A DNA stretch of 64,000 bases from the NCBI RefSeq assembly GCF_022846435.1, contig NZ_AP025627.1, forward strand, positions 3,382,001 through 3,446,000, given 5' to 3'. This document shows positions 17,504 through 27,157 of the stretch, piece by piece. A model generated the notes under the pieces. The model made no database searches. It saw only the letters and a program-made list of their open reading frames with translations, and was not told where the DNA came from. This DNA is from Parageobacillus sp. KH3-4 (lineage in GTDB: Bacteria > Bacillota > Bacilli > Bacillales > Anoxybacillaceae). The stretch's first letter is position 1. Each line of letters starts with the position of its first letter. The position numbers were made by a program, and so were the translations under genes.

Positions 17504-18912
17504 CGTGTCACCATCACCCGTTTTCTTGTGCTTTTCGCAAATACTTTCCCTGGATTCATAATGTTGTTTGGATCAAATGCCTGCTTAATGGCTTTCATCG
17601 CCGCAATTCCCGCTTCACCAAGCTTCCATTCTAAATACGGTGCTTTCATCGCCCCGACTCCGTGTTCCCCTGTAATCGTTCCGCCAAGTTCAATCGCTTT
17701 TGCGAAAATTTCCGCAAACGCTTTTTCGACTCTTTCCATTTCATCGCGGTCGCGCGCATCGGTTGGACATGTCGGATGCAAATTGCCGTCCCCTGCATGT
17801 CCAAAAGTGCATATTTTCACATTGTATTTTTCGGCAATCTCGTTAATCGCTTTGACCATTTTCGCAATTTCGGAACGCGGCACCGTCGCATCTTCCAAAA
17901 TCGTCGTCGGTTTGAGTCGAGCAAGCGCGGATAATGCTGTGCGCCGTGCTGTCCGCAACGCTTCCGCCTCTTCTTCGGAGCGAGCGAGCTGCACCGACAC
18001 AGCCTGCTCTTTTTTACAAATTTCCGCCATTTTCGTTATATCGCGCTCCACGATTTCCTGCGGTCCGTCCTGCTCGATCAAAAGCACTGCTTTAACATCA
18101 GTTGGAAGACCGATTTGCGCATATGCCTCAACGACTTCTAACGTCGGCTGATCGAGAAACTCAAGCGTTGCCGGAATGATTTTATTGGCAATAATTTTGG
18201 AAACGGACCGCGCAGCCGCTTCTAAATCTTGATACAGCGCAAGCATCGTTTTCTTCGTTTCCGGCATCGGAATCAGTTTTAACGTTGCCTCCGTAATAAT
18301 GCCGAGCGTTCCTTCAGAACCGACGAACAAGCGGGTTAAATCATATCCAGCTACATCTTTCGCCAATTTGCCGCCGGTGCGGATAATCTCCCCGTTTGGC
18401 AGCACAACTTCCAGTGCCATCACATAATCGCGGGTAACCCCATATTTTAACCCGCGCAATCCTCCCGAATTTTCGTTAATGTTTCCGCCAATCGTAGAAA
18501 TTTTCATGGAACTTGGATCAGGCGGATAAAATAGTCCTTTTGCCTCTACGGCTTTAATTAAGTCAAGCGTAATTACCCCCGGCTGAACGGTTACGGTTAA
18601 ATTTTCCTCATCAATCTCCAAAATTTTGTTCATATGTTTAAAAACGAGAACAATCCCGCCTTCAACCGGACACGTGCCGGCACAAAGGTTTGTTCCTGAC
18701 CCGCGCGGAACGATGGGAATGCGGTGCTCATTGCAGATTTTCACAATTTCCGCAACTTCCCGCGTATTTCTTGGTGCAATCACCGCATCTGGAAGAGATT
18801 GGAACTGAGGTGTTGCGTCGTATGAATATACGAGTCTTCCCGCTTGTGAATCGTCGTAATTCTCCGCTCCGACGATGCGGATGAATTGCTGTTTTACGCC
18901 ATCAGAAATCAA
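17500..18912 (-). CDS. glcD: FAD-linked (glyco)lactate oxidase subunit
   Basis: A 470-residue FAD-binding type 4 oxidase. The FAD domain shows VPRGSGTNLCAGTCP near residue 75 and GSEGTLGIITEATLKLIP near 190; the C-terminal domain has TFGHAGDGNLHPT near 370 and GEHGVGAMKAPYL near 425. The family oxidises glycolate or D-lactate. Since its operon carries a lactate permease and the regulator looks LutR-like, either substrate is possible. Start at TTG 18912 with AAGGGGTG six bases upstream gives the family length; the frame runs 43 codons further upstream without reason. Confidence 0.92.
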   Translation of the reverse strand: MISDGVKQQFIRIVGAENYDDSQAGRLVYSYDATPQFQSLPDAVIAPRNTREVAEIVKICNEHRIPIVPRGSGTNLCAGTCPVEGGIVLVFKHMNKILEIDEENLTVTVQPGVITLDLIKAVEAKGLFYPPDPSSMKISTIGGNINENSGGLRGLKYGVTRDYVMALEVVLPNGEIIRTGGKLAKDVAGYDLTRLFVGSEGTLGIITEATLKLIPMPETKKTMLALYQDLEAAARSVSKIIANKIIPATLEFLDQPTLEVVEAYAQIGLPTDVKAVLLIEQDGPQEIVERDITKMAEICKKEQAVSVQLARSEEEAEALRTARRTALSALARLKPTTILEDATVPRSEIAKMVKAINEIAEKYNVKICTFGHAGDGNLHPTCPTDARDRDEMERVEKAFAEIFAKAIELGGTITGEHGVGAMKAPYLEWKLGEAGIAAMKAIKQAFDPNNIMNPGKVFAKSTRKRVMVTR

Positions 18913-18985
18913 TTTTCCCACCCCTTCGTTTCTTAATTTTCCCATTTTTATCTGCGACATCCGAATTTCATAAAGCGAGGGAAAA

Positions 18986-19033
18986 GGGACGAAGCCCAGC
19001 AGGCAATTCCTTTTGCCCGCTAGGCGCTGTCCC
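18986..19033 (-). other. long imperfect hairpin between lctP and glcD
   Basis: The arms GGGAC, CGCC and AGCGGGCA pair with TGCCTGCT, GGC and GTCCC in the 132-base gap between the two genes. No T-run follows on the minus strand, so it looks like an mRNA processing or stability element rather than a terminator. It could set the expression ratio of permease and oxidase. Confidence 0.5.
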
Positions 19034-19044
19034 CTCCCCAAACG

Positions 19045-20724
19045 TCATGATGGAATCATCCATGACAAAACGTTAGATTGCAAGAAAACAAGAATTCCAA
19101 TCAAAATAATTAAAAAGATGCTATGCTTTACAGTAAACCGGAATAAATCGGATTCTTTTCCCGCCAGTCCTACCGCCGCACAGGCGACCGCGATCGATTG
19201 CGGCGAAATCATCTTCCCGACAACCCCACCGGAAGAGTTTGCCGCCAATGCCAAAACTGGATCCATTCCGATAGAAGTCGCTGTCACTTTTTGCAAGTTG
19301 GCAAACAGCAAGTTCGAGGATGTATCGGAACCGGTGATAAACACGCCGAGCCATCCTAAAAACGGCGAGAAAAACGGAAACAAGAAATCCGTCTTCGCCA
19401 ACGCCATCCCAAGCGTCGTGCTCATGCCGGAAGCATTTGTTACGTACGCAAAACCGACAACCGAGGCGATGGTCATAATCGGAAACTTTAATTCGTCCAA
19501 CGTCTCCACGAACGTACGTCCCCAATCTTTCCAGGATATTTTTATAATAAACTTCGTCACTACTGCCGCCAACAAAATCGCTGTACCAGCCGCGCCGAGC
19601 AGCTCTAATTTGTATACTGCCGCAATCGGCTGACCGCTTGCGCCAATGATTTTATTGTGCAATCCCGGCACTTCTGGCGCAAACGTTAAATGATCACCAA
19701 TCGCATTGATGAGCTTTAGCAGCCCATTTGTCCCTTCATAATTCCCGGTTAGCGCCGCTTTCACTTGCGGAATTCCCCATAAGGAAATAAATGCAGTTAA
19801 CACTAAAAACGGAGACCAAGCTTTAAATACTTCTCCGCCTGTATGGGAGACGCGATTCGCTTGGACCGATGCCGCCACTTCCGATTCCGTCGAAAAACGA
19901 TACGTGCTTTTTGGCGTCCAATACTTTAAAAAGACGGCGAGCGCAAACAACGAAACTAAGGCGGATAAAATGTCCGGAAGTTCAGGACCTAAAAAGTTAG
20001 AAGTAACATATTGCGTAACCGCAAAGGAAACCCCTGACACAATGATCGCTGGCAACACTTCTACTGTTTTTTTCCATCCTGCCATAATAAGGACAAGGTA
20101 AAACGGGATAAATACGGACAAGAAAGGCAATTGCCGCCCTACCATTTTCGAAATTTCCATCGCTGGAATACCTGTCGGCCCTTCCATCGCAGTAATTGGA
20201 ATTCCGATGGCCCCGAAGGCGACGGGTGCCGTATTGGCAATCAAACAAATTCCCGCCGCATACAACGGGTTGAACCCTAAGCCGACAAGTAGCGCAGCGG
20301 AAATAGCTACCGGCGCTCCAAATCCAGCTGCCCCCTCAAGAAACGCTCCAAATGAGAACGCTATCAATAAAGCTTGCAAACGGCGGTCTTCCGTAATGGA
20401 CAGCACGGAACTACGAATAATGTCAAACTGGCCGGATTTGACTGTCAGTTTATATAAAAAGACGGAAGTGATAATAATCCAGCCGATTGGAAGCAGTCCG
20501 TAAACCGCCCCTTGCGTCATCGACATCACAGCCATTCCCGCCGGCATTCTGTAAGCGATTACAGATACCACTAAAGCAATAAGCAACGTAGTAAACCCGG
20601 CTATGTGTCCTTTCATCCGTTTAACAGCTAGCGCCCAGAAAAAATATAAAATCGGAATAAGTGCAACGATCGCAGATATCCAAAGATGGTCAGCAATCGG
20701 TGTAAAATCTTGTTTCCATTCCAT
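19045..20724 (-). CDS. lctP: L-lactate (or glycolate) permease, LctP family
   Basis: A 559-residue multi-helix membrane protein of the LctP/LldP family. Typical features are GFGAPVAISAALLVGLGF, the GSDTSSNLLFANLQ loop and the C-terminal SPQSIAVACAAVGLAGKES. It imports lactate or glycolate with protons. First gene of an operon with glcD and glcF, and controlled by a promoter with the same palindrome as lutABC. Start at 20724 follows AGAGGGGG; the frame extends 26 codons upstream without a ribosome site. Confidence 0.93.
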   Translation of the reverse strand: MEWKQDFTPIADHLWISAIVALIPILYFFWALAVKRMKGHIAGFTTLLIALVVSVIAYRMPAGMAVMSMTQGAVYGLLPIGWIIITSVFLYKLTVKSGQFDIIRSSVLSITEDRRLQALLIAFSFGAFLEGAAGFGAPVAISAALLVGLGFNPLYAAGICLIANTAPVAFGAIGIPITAMEGPTGIPAMEISKMVGRQLPFLSVFIPFYLVLIMAGWKKTVEVLPAIIVSGVSFAVTQYVTSNFLGPELPDILSALVSLFALAVFLKYWTPKSTYRFSTESEVAASVQANRVSHTGGEVFKAWSPFLVLTAFISLWGIPQVKAALTGNYEGTNGLLKLINAIGDHLTFAPEVPGLHNKIIGASGQPIAAVYKLELLGAAGTAILLAAVVTKFIIKISWKDWGRTFVETLDELKFPIMTIASVVGFAYVTNASGMSTTLGMALAKTDFLFPFFSPFLGWLGVFITGSDTSSNLLFANLQKVTATSIGMDPVLALAANSSGGVVGKMISPQSIAVACAAVGLAGKESDLFRFTVKHSIFLIILIGILVFLQSNVLSWMIPS

Positions 20725-20803
20725 AGACAGCCCCCTCTTTTTTCCAGTTTCCAATGTAATCGGTTTCTTAAAACATTGCGAAACCAGAATGTTGTTCATC
20801 AAG

Positions 20804-20814
20804 TCATCAGATGA
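20804..20814 (-). promoter_or_regulatory. probable LutR-type operator upstream of lctP
   Basis: Perfect 11-base palindrome TCATCAGATGA. An identical copy with matching flanks lies at 22121-22131 before lutABC. FadR-subfamily GntR regulators bind such short dyads, and LutR of Bacillus is reported to recognise TCATC-N-GATGA. It sits about 30 bases downstream of the predicted lctP -10, where binding would block elongation. Confidence 0.75.
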
Positions 20815-20842
20815 TCAGATAATAAAATACTGTTCGAGTCAA

Positions 20843-20871
20843 ATTATAGAGGTGATTTATCAAAAAAACAA
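20843..20871 (-). promoter_or_regulatory. SigA-type promoter of lctP-glcD-glcF
   Basis: On the minus strand TTGTTT (20871-20866), a 17-base spacer and TATAAT (20848-20843). The LutR-type palindrome lies just downstream. Confidence 0.7.
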
Positions 20872-21288
20872 TATAGTTTTTTAATTTTTTTAATTTTTTG
20901 TTCGTTTGAAAAATAAATTTTTCTTCCGCATCCTCTTAATATAAGCCGGATTGAAAAAACGACATAACAAGACATTTAAGATAGTCTATATACAATACAT
21001 ATATTGGAAAATTAATCTGGTCCTCATTATGTGCAAACTTCCCCTTCCATCCAATAAACTTGATCGCCGAAAAATAATTTTTTACACCATTCTCGTGACT
21101 GATAATCTATCTTTTAAAAAAGAAGATTGCTTATTTCCGGCACATTCCGTGTATAATAATAGACAACGTTATATCGTTCTTTCCTTTCGTTTAAGTAAAC
21201 ATCGGGCAAATTGCAATTTCTGAGCATAGAAAAAACCAAAAACTCAAAAGGTGTACCATCAAGTTATGCCTGTATCGGGGGGAATACA

Positions 21289-22005
21289 TTGGAAATTAAA
21301 CAAATTAAAACGAAAAAAATTTACGAAGAAGTAGCAGAAGCAATTTTTCGGATGATCAAGACTGGTGCATTAAAGCCTGGAGATAAATTGGACTCCGTTC
21401 AACAACTTGCTGAAAAATTCCAAGTAGGACGAGCGGCCATTCGCGAAGCGCTGACCGCCTTAAAAGCAATGGGGCTCATTGAATTAAAACAAGGGGAAGG
21501 CACTTATGTGCGAGAATTCGATCCAACGGTGCTTACGTTCCCGCTTTCCGTCGCCGTGCTCATGAATAAAGAAGATATTTGGCATTTGCTCGAAGTGCGC
21601 AAACTGCTGGAAGTAGGCGCCGCCTCCTTAGCTGCGCAAAAAAGGACCGACGACGATTTAACGGCGATGGAACAAGCCCTGCATGAAATGCAGAAAGGCA
21701 TCGGAAACGACGAGCTTGGCGAAAAGGCCGATCTTGCTTTCCATATGGCGATCGCCGCCGCCTCCCACAATCCCATTTTAGTCAGCCTAATGAATAGCGT
21801 ATCGGAAATGATGGTCGAAACAATGCGTGAAACGCGGCGGATTTGGCTGTTTTCCAAGCAAACGACAACGGAAAAGCTCCTCGAAGAACATATAAAAATT
21901 TTCAAAGCTATCAAAGAAAAAAATGCCGACGCCGCGCAAGAGAGAATGCTTCAGCATTTGACTAACGTGGAGAACGTGCTTCATAAATATATTTATTCGC
22001 GATAA
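21289..22005 (+). CDS. lutR: GntR/FadR-family regulator, LutR-like
   Basis: A 238-residue repressor with an N-terminal winged helix (IYEEVAEAIFRMIKTGALKPGDKL, then FQVGRAAIREALTALKAMGL) and a C-terminal all-helical FCD domain with the metal-ligand pattern ADLAFHMAIAAASHNPI. FCD regulators sense small carboxylates. Its position between lctP-glcDF and lutABC, both with the same palindrome, supports control of lactate use by a LutR-type protein; no binding data are available here. Start is TTG 21289 after GGGGGG with six-base spacing. The frame extends 26 codons upstream without a site. Confidence 0.82.
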   Translation: MEIKQIKTKKIYEEVAEAIFRMIKTGALKPGDKLDSVQQLAEKFQVGRAAIREALTALKAMGLIELKQGEGTYVREFDPTVLTFPLSVAVLMNKEDIWHLLEVRKLLEVGAASLAAQKRTDDDLTAMEQALHEMQKGIGNDELGEKADLAFHMAIAAASHNPILVSLMNSVSEMMVETMRETRRIWLFSKQTTTEKLLEEHIKIFKAIKEKNADAAQERMLQHLTNVENVLHKYIYSR

Positions 22006-22103
22006 GCGTCCGCTAAAACAGCCGGGCGCTTTATTTTTTATAAAAAAGTTATTGTTTTGGCAAAATTTTATATAATACTACTTTTTCATCTCTGAAAATA
22101 GTA

Positions 22104-22131
22104 TATAATGTTATATAAAGTCATCAGATGA
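22104..22131 (+). promoter_or_regulatory. promoter and LutR-type operator of lutABC
   Basis: TATAAT at 22104-22109 is followed twelve bases later by the palindrome TCATCAGATGA at 22121-22131, identical to that before lctP, flanked in both by AG on the left and TCAG on the right. A -35 is weak (TTTTCA with 15-base spacing). Binding at about +5 to +15 would block transcription. Confidence 0.7.
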
Positions 22132-22188
22132 TCAGTTCACCTAATCTTTTCGCTACCACGGTTTATACTACTTGGAAGGGGATTGACA

Positions 22189-22905
22189 ATGAAAGTTTCC
22201 TTATTTGCCACCTGTCTTGTCGACTTATTCCATACCAACGTTGGAAAAGCAACGGTAGAGCTGCTCGAGCGGTTAGGCTGCGAGATTGATTTTCCGGAAG
22301 CGCAAACATGCTGCGGCCAGCCGGCTTACAACAGCGGTTACGTGAAAGAAGCGAAAGAGGCAATGAAACATATGATCCGTGCGTTTGAACATGCTGATTA
22401 TGTTGTCACACCTTCTGGTTCGTGTGCCACGATGTTTAAAGAATATCCGCGCATTTTTCAAGGAGACCGGGAATGGGAGCCAAAAGCGAAAGCGCTCGCT
22501 GATAAAACGTACGAACTTACTCAATTCATCGTGGATGTATTGAAAGTAGAAGACGTTGGCGCCTCGCTGCAAGGACGCGCGACATACCATACGTCTTGTC
22601 ATATGACGCGTTTGCTCGGCGTCAAAGAAGCCCCTTTCAAACTTTTGAAACATGTCAAAGGACTAGAAATCGTCCCATTGCCAAATGCCCATCAATGCTG
22701 CGGGTTTGGCGGAACGTTTTCCGTCAAAATGGGGCCGATTTCCGAGCAAATGGTCGATGAAAAAATCGAACATATCGAAGAGATCCATGCAGATTATCTA
22801 ATTGGAGCAGATTGCGGCTGCTTGATGAATATTGGTGGGCGCATCGAGCGGCAAGGAAAGCCGATCAAAGTGATGCACATCGCTGAAGTGCTAAACAGCC
22901 GATAA
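22189..22905 (+). CDS. lutA: lactate utilization protein LutA
   Basis: A 238-residue protein with two CCG (DUF224) domains: [11 protein letters not shown] near residue 40 and [11 protein letters not shown] near 169. LutA is one of three subunits that oxidise L-lactate to pyruvate in Bacillus. Length equals the Bacillus protein. ATG 22189 follows GAAGGGG. First gene of lutABC, with the LutR-type site upstream. Confidence 0.94.
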   Translation: MKVSLFATCLVDLFHTNVGKATVELLERLGCEIDFPEAQTCCGQPAYNSGYVKEAKEAMKHMIRAFEHADYVVTPSGSCATMFKEYPRIFQGDREWEPKAKALADKTYELTQFIVDVLKVEDVGASLQGRATYHTSCHMTRLLGVKEAPFKLLKHVKGLEIVPLPNAHQCCGFGGTFSVKMGPISEQMVDEKIEHIEEIHADYLIGADCGCLMNIGGRIERQGKPIKVMHIAEVLNSR

Positions 22906-22920
22906 AAGGAGGGATTGGGC

Positions 22921-24348
22921 ATGCCGATGAAAATTGGGAACGCAAATTTCCGCGAACGGGTCGAAACAAATCTTCATAACACGTTTATGCGCGGCGCTGT
23001 CGCTGGAGCGCAAGAACGGCTGCATACAAGACGACTCGAGGCGGCCGAGGAGCTCGGAAACTGGGAAGAGTGGCGCGCACTTGGGGAAGAAATTCGCCAA
23101 CACACGCTAGAAAACTTAGATTATTATTTAATGCAATTGAGTGAAAACGTTGCCAAACGCGGCGGCCACGTCTTTTTCGCGCAAACCGCAGAAGAAGCAA
23201 ACAATTATATCCGCGATGTCGTCATCCGAAAAAAGGCGAAAAAAATCGTCAAATCGAAATCGATGGTAACGGAAGAAATCAACTTAAACCCCGTATTGGA
23301 AGCGGCAGGCTGCGAAGTCATTGAAACAGACCTTGGCGAATACATTTTGCAAGTCGACGATCACGATCCCCCTTCTCACATCGTCGCTCCGGCGCTTCAT
23401 AAAAATAAAGAGCAAATTCGCGATGTCTTTCGCGAAAAGCTCGGCTACAAGCAGACGGAAAAACCGGAAGAATTGGCGCTTCATGCCCGCAAAACGCTGC
23501 GCCGCGAATACTTAACCGCCGATATCGGCATCACCGGATGCAACTTTGCCATTGCCGAATCCGGCTCGATTACACTCGTAACCAATGAAGGCAACGCCGA
23601 TTTAGTTACCGCCCTTCCCAAAACGCAAATCACCGTCATGGGAATGGAGCGCATCGTCCCAACGTTTGAAGAAATGGAAGTGCTTGTCAGTTTACTAACG
23701 CGAAGTGCCGTCGGGCAAAAATTGACGAGCTATATTACGGTGCTGACGGGCCCGCGCGATGAAGGGGACGTGGACGGTCCGGAAGAGTTTCATTTAGTCA
23801 TCGTCGATAACGGCCGCTCCAACATTCTCGGTACGGAGTTTCAGCCGGTATTGCAATGCATACGCTGCGCCGCCTGCGTCAACGTATGCCCGGTATATCG
23901 TCACATTGGCGGACATTCGTACGGCTCGATTTATTCTGGTCCGATTGGTGCCGTTCTTTCGCCATTATTGGGCGGATACGACGACTATAAAGAACTGCCG
24001 TACGCCTCCTCGCTTTGCGCGGCTTGCACGGAAGCATGCCCGGTCAAAATTCCGCTTCACGAATTGTTGCTGAAACACCGCCAAGTGATCGTCGAACGCG
24101 AAGGAAAAGCGCCGATTTCGGAAAAATTGGCGATGAAAGCGTTCGGCTTAGGCGCAGCTTCCTCGTTCTTTTACAAGCTCGGTTCCAAAGTCGCTCCGAG
24201 CGCGTTGACGCCGTTTACAAACGATGATCGTATTTCCAAAGGCCCCGGACCGCTGAAAGCGTGGACGGAGATTCGCGAGTTCCCGGCTCCGAACAAAGAA
24301 CGGTTCCGCGATTGGTTTCGCGAACACCAAAAAGGAGGCGGAAAATGA
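22921..24348 (+). CDS. lutB: lactate utilization iron-sulfur protein LutB
   Basis: A 475-residue protein: an N-terminal LUD domain (about 60-300), then a two-cluster ferredoxin region with [12 protein letters not shown] near residue 312 and [13 protein letters not shown] near 365. It carries electrons in lactate oxidation with LutA and LutC. ATG 22921 follows AAAGGAGGG; a TTG at 22915 is less likely. It overlaps lutC by four bases (ATGA). Confidence 0.94.
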   Translation: MPMKIGNANFRERVETNLHNTFMRGAVAGAQERLHTRRLEAAEELGNWEEWRALGEEIRQHTLENLDYYLMQLSENVAKRGGHVFFAQTAEEANNYIRDVVIRKKAKKIVKSKSMVTEEINLNPVLEAAGCEVIETDLGEYILQVDDHDPPSHIVAPALHKNKEQIRDVFREKLGYKQTEKPEELALHARKTLRREYLTADIGITGCNFAIAESGSITLVTNEGNADLVTALPKTQITVMGMERIVPTFEEMEVLVSLLTRSAVGQKLTSYITVLTGPRDEGDVDGPEEFHLVIVDNGRSNILGTEFQPVLQCIRCAACVNVCPVYRHIGGHSYGSIYSGPIGAVLSPLLGGYDDYKELPYASSLCAACTEACPVKIPLHELLLKHRQVIVEREGKAPISEKLAMKAFGLGAASSFFYKLGSKVAPSALTPFTNDDRISKGPGPLKAWTEIREFPAPNKERFRDWFREHQKGGGK

Positions 24349-25070
24349 TGCAGACTGGGACGATTCATAACCGCGACAAGTTTTTGCAAACCATCGCCAA
24401 CCGGCTCGGGCGCAAGCAGCGCACCGCAGGGGTGTCCCGGCCGCATTGGCGCCATCAGCCGCAATGGACCGTATTTCAAGGCTATAGCCAAGATGAATTA
24501 TTGGAAGCGTTGAAAGCACAATGTCCGCGCATTCACACCCAATGCGTCGAAACAACATCCGTTGGACTAAAAGAAACGCTAAAGGAAGTGGTCGCCAAGC
24601 ACGGAGGCGGCCCTGTTGTGGCATGGGACGATCCACGCTTTGCTGAATACGGATTGACGCATTTACTACGTAACGAATGGCCGAGAGAAAATATTGATGT
24701 CCACGTCTGGGACGCTTCCGCCGGCAGAAAAAACATCGATTTTGCTGAAAAAGCAAACGTCGGCATTACATTTAGCGACATCACGCTTGCCGAGTCAGGA
24801 ACGGTCGTGTTATTGAGCGGAAACGGAAAGGGACGAACCGTCAGCTTCTTGCCAAAAACGTATATCGCCATCATCGCCAAAAGCACAATCGTACCGCGCA
24901 TGACTCAGGCGGCCGCTTACATTCATGAACAGATCGAAAAGGGGCATCTCGTCCCTTCATGCATCAATTTCATCACCGGCCCAAGCAACTCGGCTGATAT
25001 TGAAATGAACTTAGTCGTTGGGGTGCACGGTCCGATGCAAGCAACTTATATTGTCGTTGTCGACCGCTGA
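24345..25070 (+). CDS. lutC: lactate utilization protein LutC
   Basis: A 241-residue LUD-domain protein ending in [21 protein letters not shown], the LutC/YkgG signature. It works with LutA and LutB. Start ATG 24345 overlaps the lutB stop and follows AAAGGAGGCGG; ATG 24348 is equally possible. A weak hairpin with CTCCCC/GGGGAA and a T-run at 25072-25105 may end the operon. Confidence 0.93.
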   Translation: MMQTGTIHNRDKFLQTIANRLGRKQRTAGVSRPHWRHQPQWTVFQGYSQDELLEALKAQCPRIHTQCVETTSVGLKETLKEVVAKHGGGPVVAWDDPRFAEYGLTHLLRNEWPRENIDVHVWDASAGRKNIDFAEKANVGITFSDITLAESGTVVLLSGNGKGRTVSFLPKTYIAIIAKSTIVPRMTQAAAYIHEQIEKGHLVPSCINFITGPSNSADIEMNLVVGVHGPMQATYIVVVDR

Positions 25071-25186
25071 GCCTCTCCCCTTATTTCATTGGGGAAAGGA
25101 ATTTTTATAAAAAATAACAAAATTCGTATCCATTTTGATGCCTGTCATATCGCCAACGGGCGCATCCGTTTTGGAAGCGCCCGCTT

Positions 25187-26119
25187 TCAATATCCTCTCT
25201 GTACATCCACTTTGTTGCCAAGGGGTTCACCCGCTTCAATTCGCTGCAATGTTTGCAAAAAGCAATCCACCGCTTCCTCTGGAGATGTCAATGCGGCAAT
25301 GTGCGGAGTGATAATGACATTTGGATGCTGCCATAGTGGGGATTCCGGAGGCAACGGCTCATTTTCGACGACATCCAAAACCGCAAGGCGAACATGGCGT
25401 CTTTCCAATGCGCTCCACAATGCAACCTCATCAACGGTCGCCCCTCTGCCCACATTAATAAAACTAGCGTTATTCAAAAGGGCAAAAAACTTCTCATCCA
25501 ATAAATGATACGTTTGTTTTGTCAAAGGTAGCGCCGCAATGACCCAATTCGCTTTTGGCAGCACTTCGCTTGCCTGATGCATCGGAAATACCGCAGCGAA
25601 ATGCGGTTTCATCTGTCCGCTTCGCGAAATGCCAATCGGCTGAACGCCAAAAATCTGCAAATGGCGGGCGATCTGCTGCCCGATCTCCCCTGTTCCGCAA
25701 ATGACGATGCATTGATTCCGCAACCGCTGCGGCATGATCTGCTTCCATTGCCTTTGCGATTGATACCATCCGTAAACGTCATGGCATTGTAAATCTCGAA
25801 GCATGTAGCTCAGGCAATATTCACTAATTTGCTCGCCAAAGGAACCGACCGTCCTCGTCAGCAACACTCCCTCTTTCCACTCTCTATTCCATAAAAATGC
25901 GTCTACTCCCGCCCCGAGAGAATGCACCCAACGAATGTTGCCAAATTCAAAGCAAGGCACTGGACGAAATCCAACATACACGTCTGCCCAAAAAAAATCG
26001 TCGCGGCAAATTTCGCTTTCAGCAACAAAACGAAAATTTTTATTTATCTTCTTTTCTTTTAACAGTTGCGCCATTGCCAAATACAGCCGTCCAGTTACTA
26101 AAATATTTTGAAGCTGCAT
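25187..26119 (-). CDS. D-isomer specific 2-hydroxyacid dehydrogenase
   Basis: A 310-residue NAD-dependent dehydrogenase that interconverts 2-oxoacids and D-2-hydroxyacids. The nucleotide loop is VICGTGEIGQQIARHL near residue 140; the catalytic Arg is in NVGRGATVDE, the Glu in DVVENEPLP and the His in ITPHIAAL. The N-terminal substrate domain is diverged, so the substrate (D-lactate, glyoxylate, phenylpyruvate) cannot be stated. It lies next to lutABC but on the other strand. Start 26119 follows GGGGGAG. Confidence 0.88.
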   Translation of the reverse strand: MQLQNILVTGRLYLAMAQLLKEKKINKNFRFVAESEICRDDFFWADVYVGFRPVPCFEFGNIRWVHSLGAGVDAFLWNREWKEGVLLTRTVGSFGEQISEYCLSYMLRDLQCHDVYGWYQSQRQWKQIMPQRLRNQCIVICGTGEIGQQIARHLQIFGVQPIGISRSGQMKPHFAAVFPMHQASEVLPKANWVIAALPLTKQTYHLLDEKFFALLNNASFINVGRGATVDEVALWSALERRHVRLAVLDVVENEPLPPESPLWQHPNVIITPHIAALTSPEEAVDCFLQTLQRIEAGEPLGNKVDVQRGY

Positions 26120-26175
26120 CACCCTTCTCCCCCTTTTTCCTTCAACCGTACTTAAATTAAACTATTATGAAAGAA

Positions 26176-26207
26176 AAAGGGATATCCCCACATGGAGAAA
26201 TCCCTCC
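26176..26207 (-). terminator. terminator after terC-family gene
   Basis: Stem AGGGAT/ATCCCT with inner TCCCC..GGAGA pairing, followed on the minus strand by TTTTTC, three bases past the stop of the gene at 26210. Confidence 0.75.
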
Positions 26208-26209
26208 GT

Positions 26210-26896
26210 TTACACAATCGTTCCTTCTTTGCTTTCCGCTCTTTTATTGGTTATATATCCAGCTGCTAATACGAAAATCGTTAATCCGGCGCTAACGGCA
26301 TATATCAGCGGACCTTCCCGGAAATGGAGAAACCGCATAAACCCTTCGTCTTCCATCATCATTTTTGCGCCTGTCCATGCCAAAATACCTGAACCGACGT
26401 AAGCAATCCAGCGATATTTCTCCATGATTTTCACGATCGCTTTTGATCCGAAAATCATAATCGGAATGCTGATCGCCACCCCAAATGCAATCATGCCGAT
26501 ATGTCCTTCCGACGCCCCAGCAATGGCAACGACATTGTCCAAACTCATCACCGCGTCAGCTGCAATAATGGTGGCTATCGCTTTTATAAGACGGTCAGAC
26601 GACTGAATGTTCGTTTCTTCTTTGTGTTCAATGAGCACTTTATAGGCGATCCAAAGCAACAGCAATCCACCTGCTAAATGAATGAACGGAATTTTTAACA
26701 AAAAGACAATGACCGTCGCAAATACGATGCGTAAAAGCACCGCACCTCCCGTTCCCCAAAAGATCGCTTGATTTTGCTGGTGCTTCGGTAGCTTCCGCGT
26801 CGCCATCGCAATGACAACCGCGTTGTCGCCGGATAAAATGATATCAATCGCAATGATTTTCAATAATGCCAACAACGCTTCCGAAGATATTTCCAA
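26210..26896 (-). CDS. TerC-family integral membrane protein (YjbE-like)
   Basis: A 228-residue protein with about seven membrane helices and the two TerC signatures, DIILSGDNAVVIAMAT near residue 17 and ADAVMSLDNVVAIAG near 113, which carry conserved acidic residues. TerC proteins are linked to manganese or other metal export, in part to metallate exported proteins. Start is TTG 26896 after AGAGGTG. I looked for a yybP-ykoY manganese riboswitch upstream and saw none. Confidence 0.88.
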   Translation of the reverse strand: MEISSEALLALLKIIAIDIILSGDNAVVIAMATRKLPKHQQNQAIFWGTGGAVLLRIVFATVIVFLLKIPFIHLAGGLLLLWIAYKVLIEHKEETNIQSSDRLIKAIATIIAADAVMSLDNVVAIAGASEGHIGMIAFGVAISIPIMIFGSKAIVKIMEKYRWIAYVGSGILAWTGAKMMMEDEGFMRFLHFREGPLIYAVSAGLTIFVLAAGYITNKRAESKEGTIV

Positions 26897-27157
26897 ATAA
26901 ACGCACCTCTTCTCCTTTTCTGAAACGATTTTTCCCCTTTTTCTTTCATCTTACCGCAAATGCATTCTATCAGCAACTTTCCAAGACTATCTCCTTATCC
27001 GCTATATCGCAAAAAGCTGCTGATCTTATTGCGCTTTCACGACTTTTATTGTTGCGGTGCCAATAGCTAACAAGCTAAAAACCGAAAAATAATTTTACAT
27101 TTATTTCAAAACATGATATCATTTTAATATAAAATAGATATTAAGGAGATGGTGATT

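Larger units (their letters stand above)
20725..21288. other. intergenic control region between lctP and the lutR-like gene
   Basis: About 560 AT-rich bases holding the lctP promoter and operator (listed separately). The plus-strand open frame inside it (20951-21223) has no ribosome site or recognisable domain and is not called. Confidence 0.5.

Noticed and set aside
20951-21223. 90-codon plus-strand frame in the lctP-lutR gap
   Set aside because: No ribosome site, no domain, and AT-rich composition like the rest of the control region.
26897-27120. Manganese (yybP-ykoY) riboswitch before the TerC-family gene
   Set aside because: TerC-type genes often carry it, but the leader lacks the GGGGAGUAG-type core on the minus strand.
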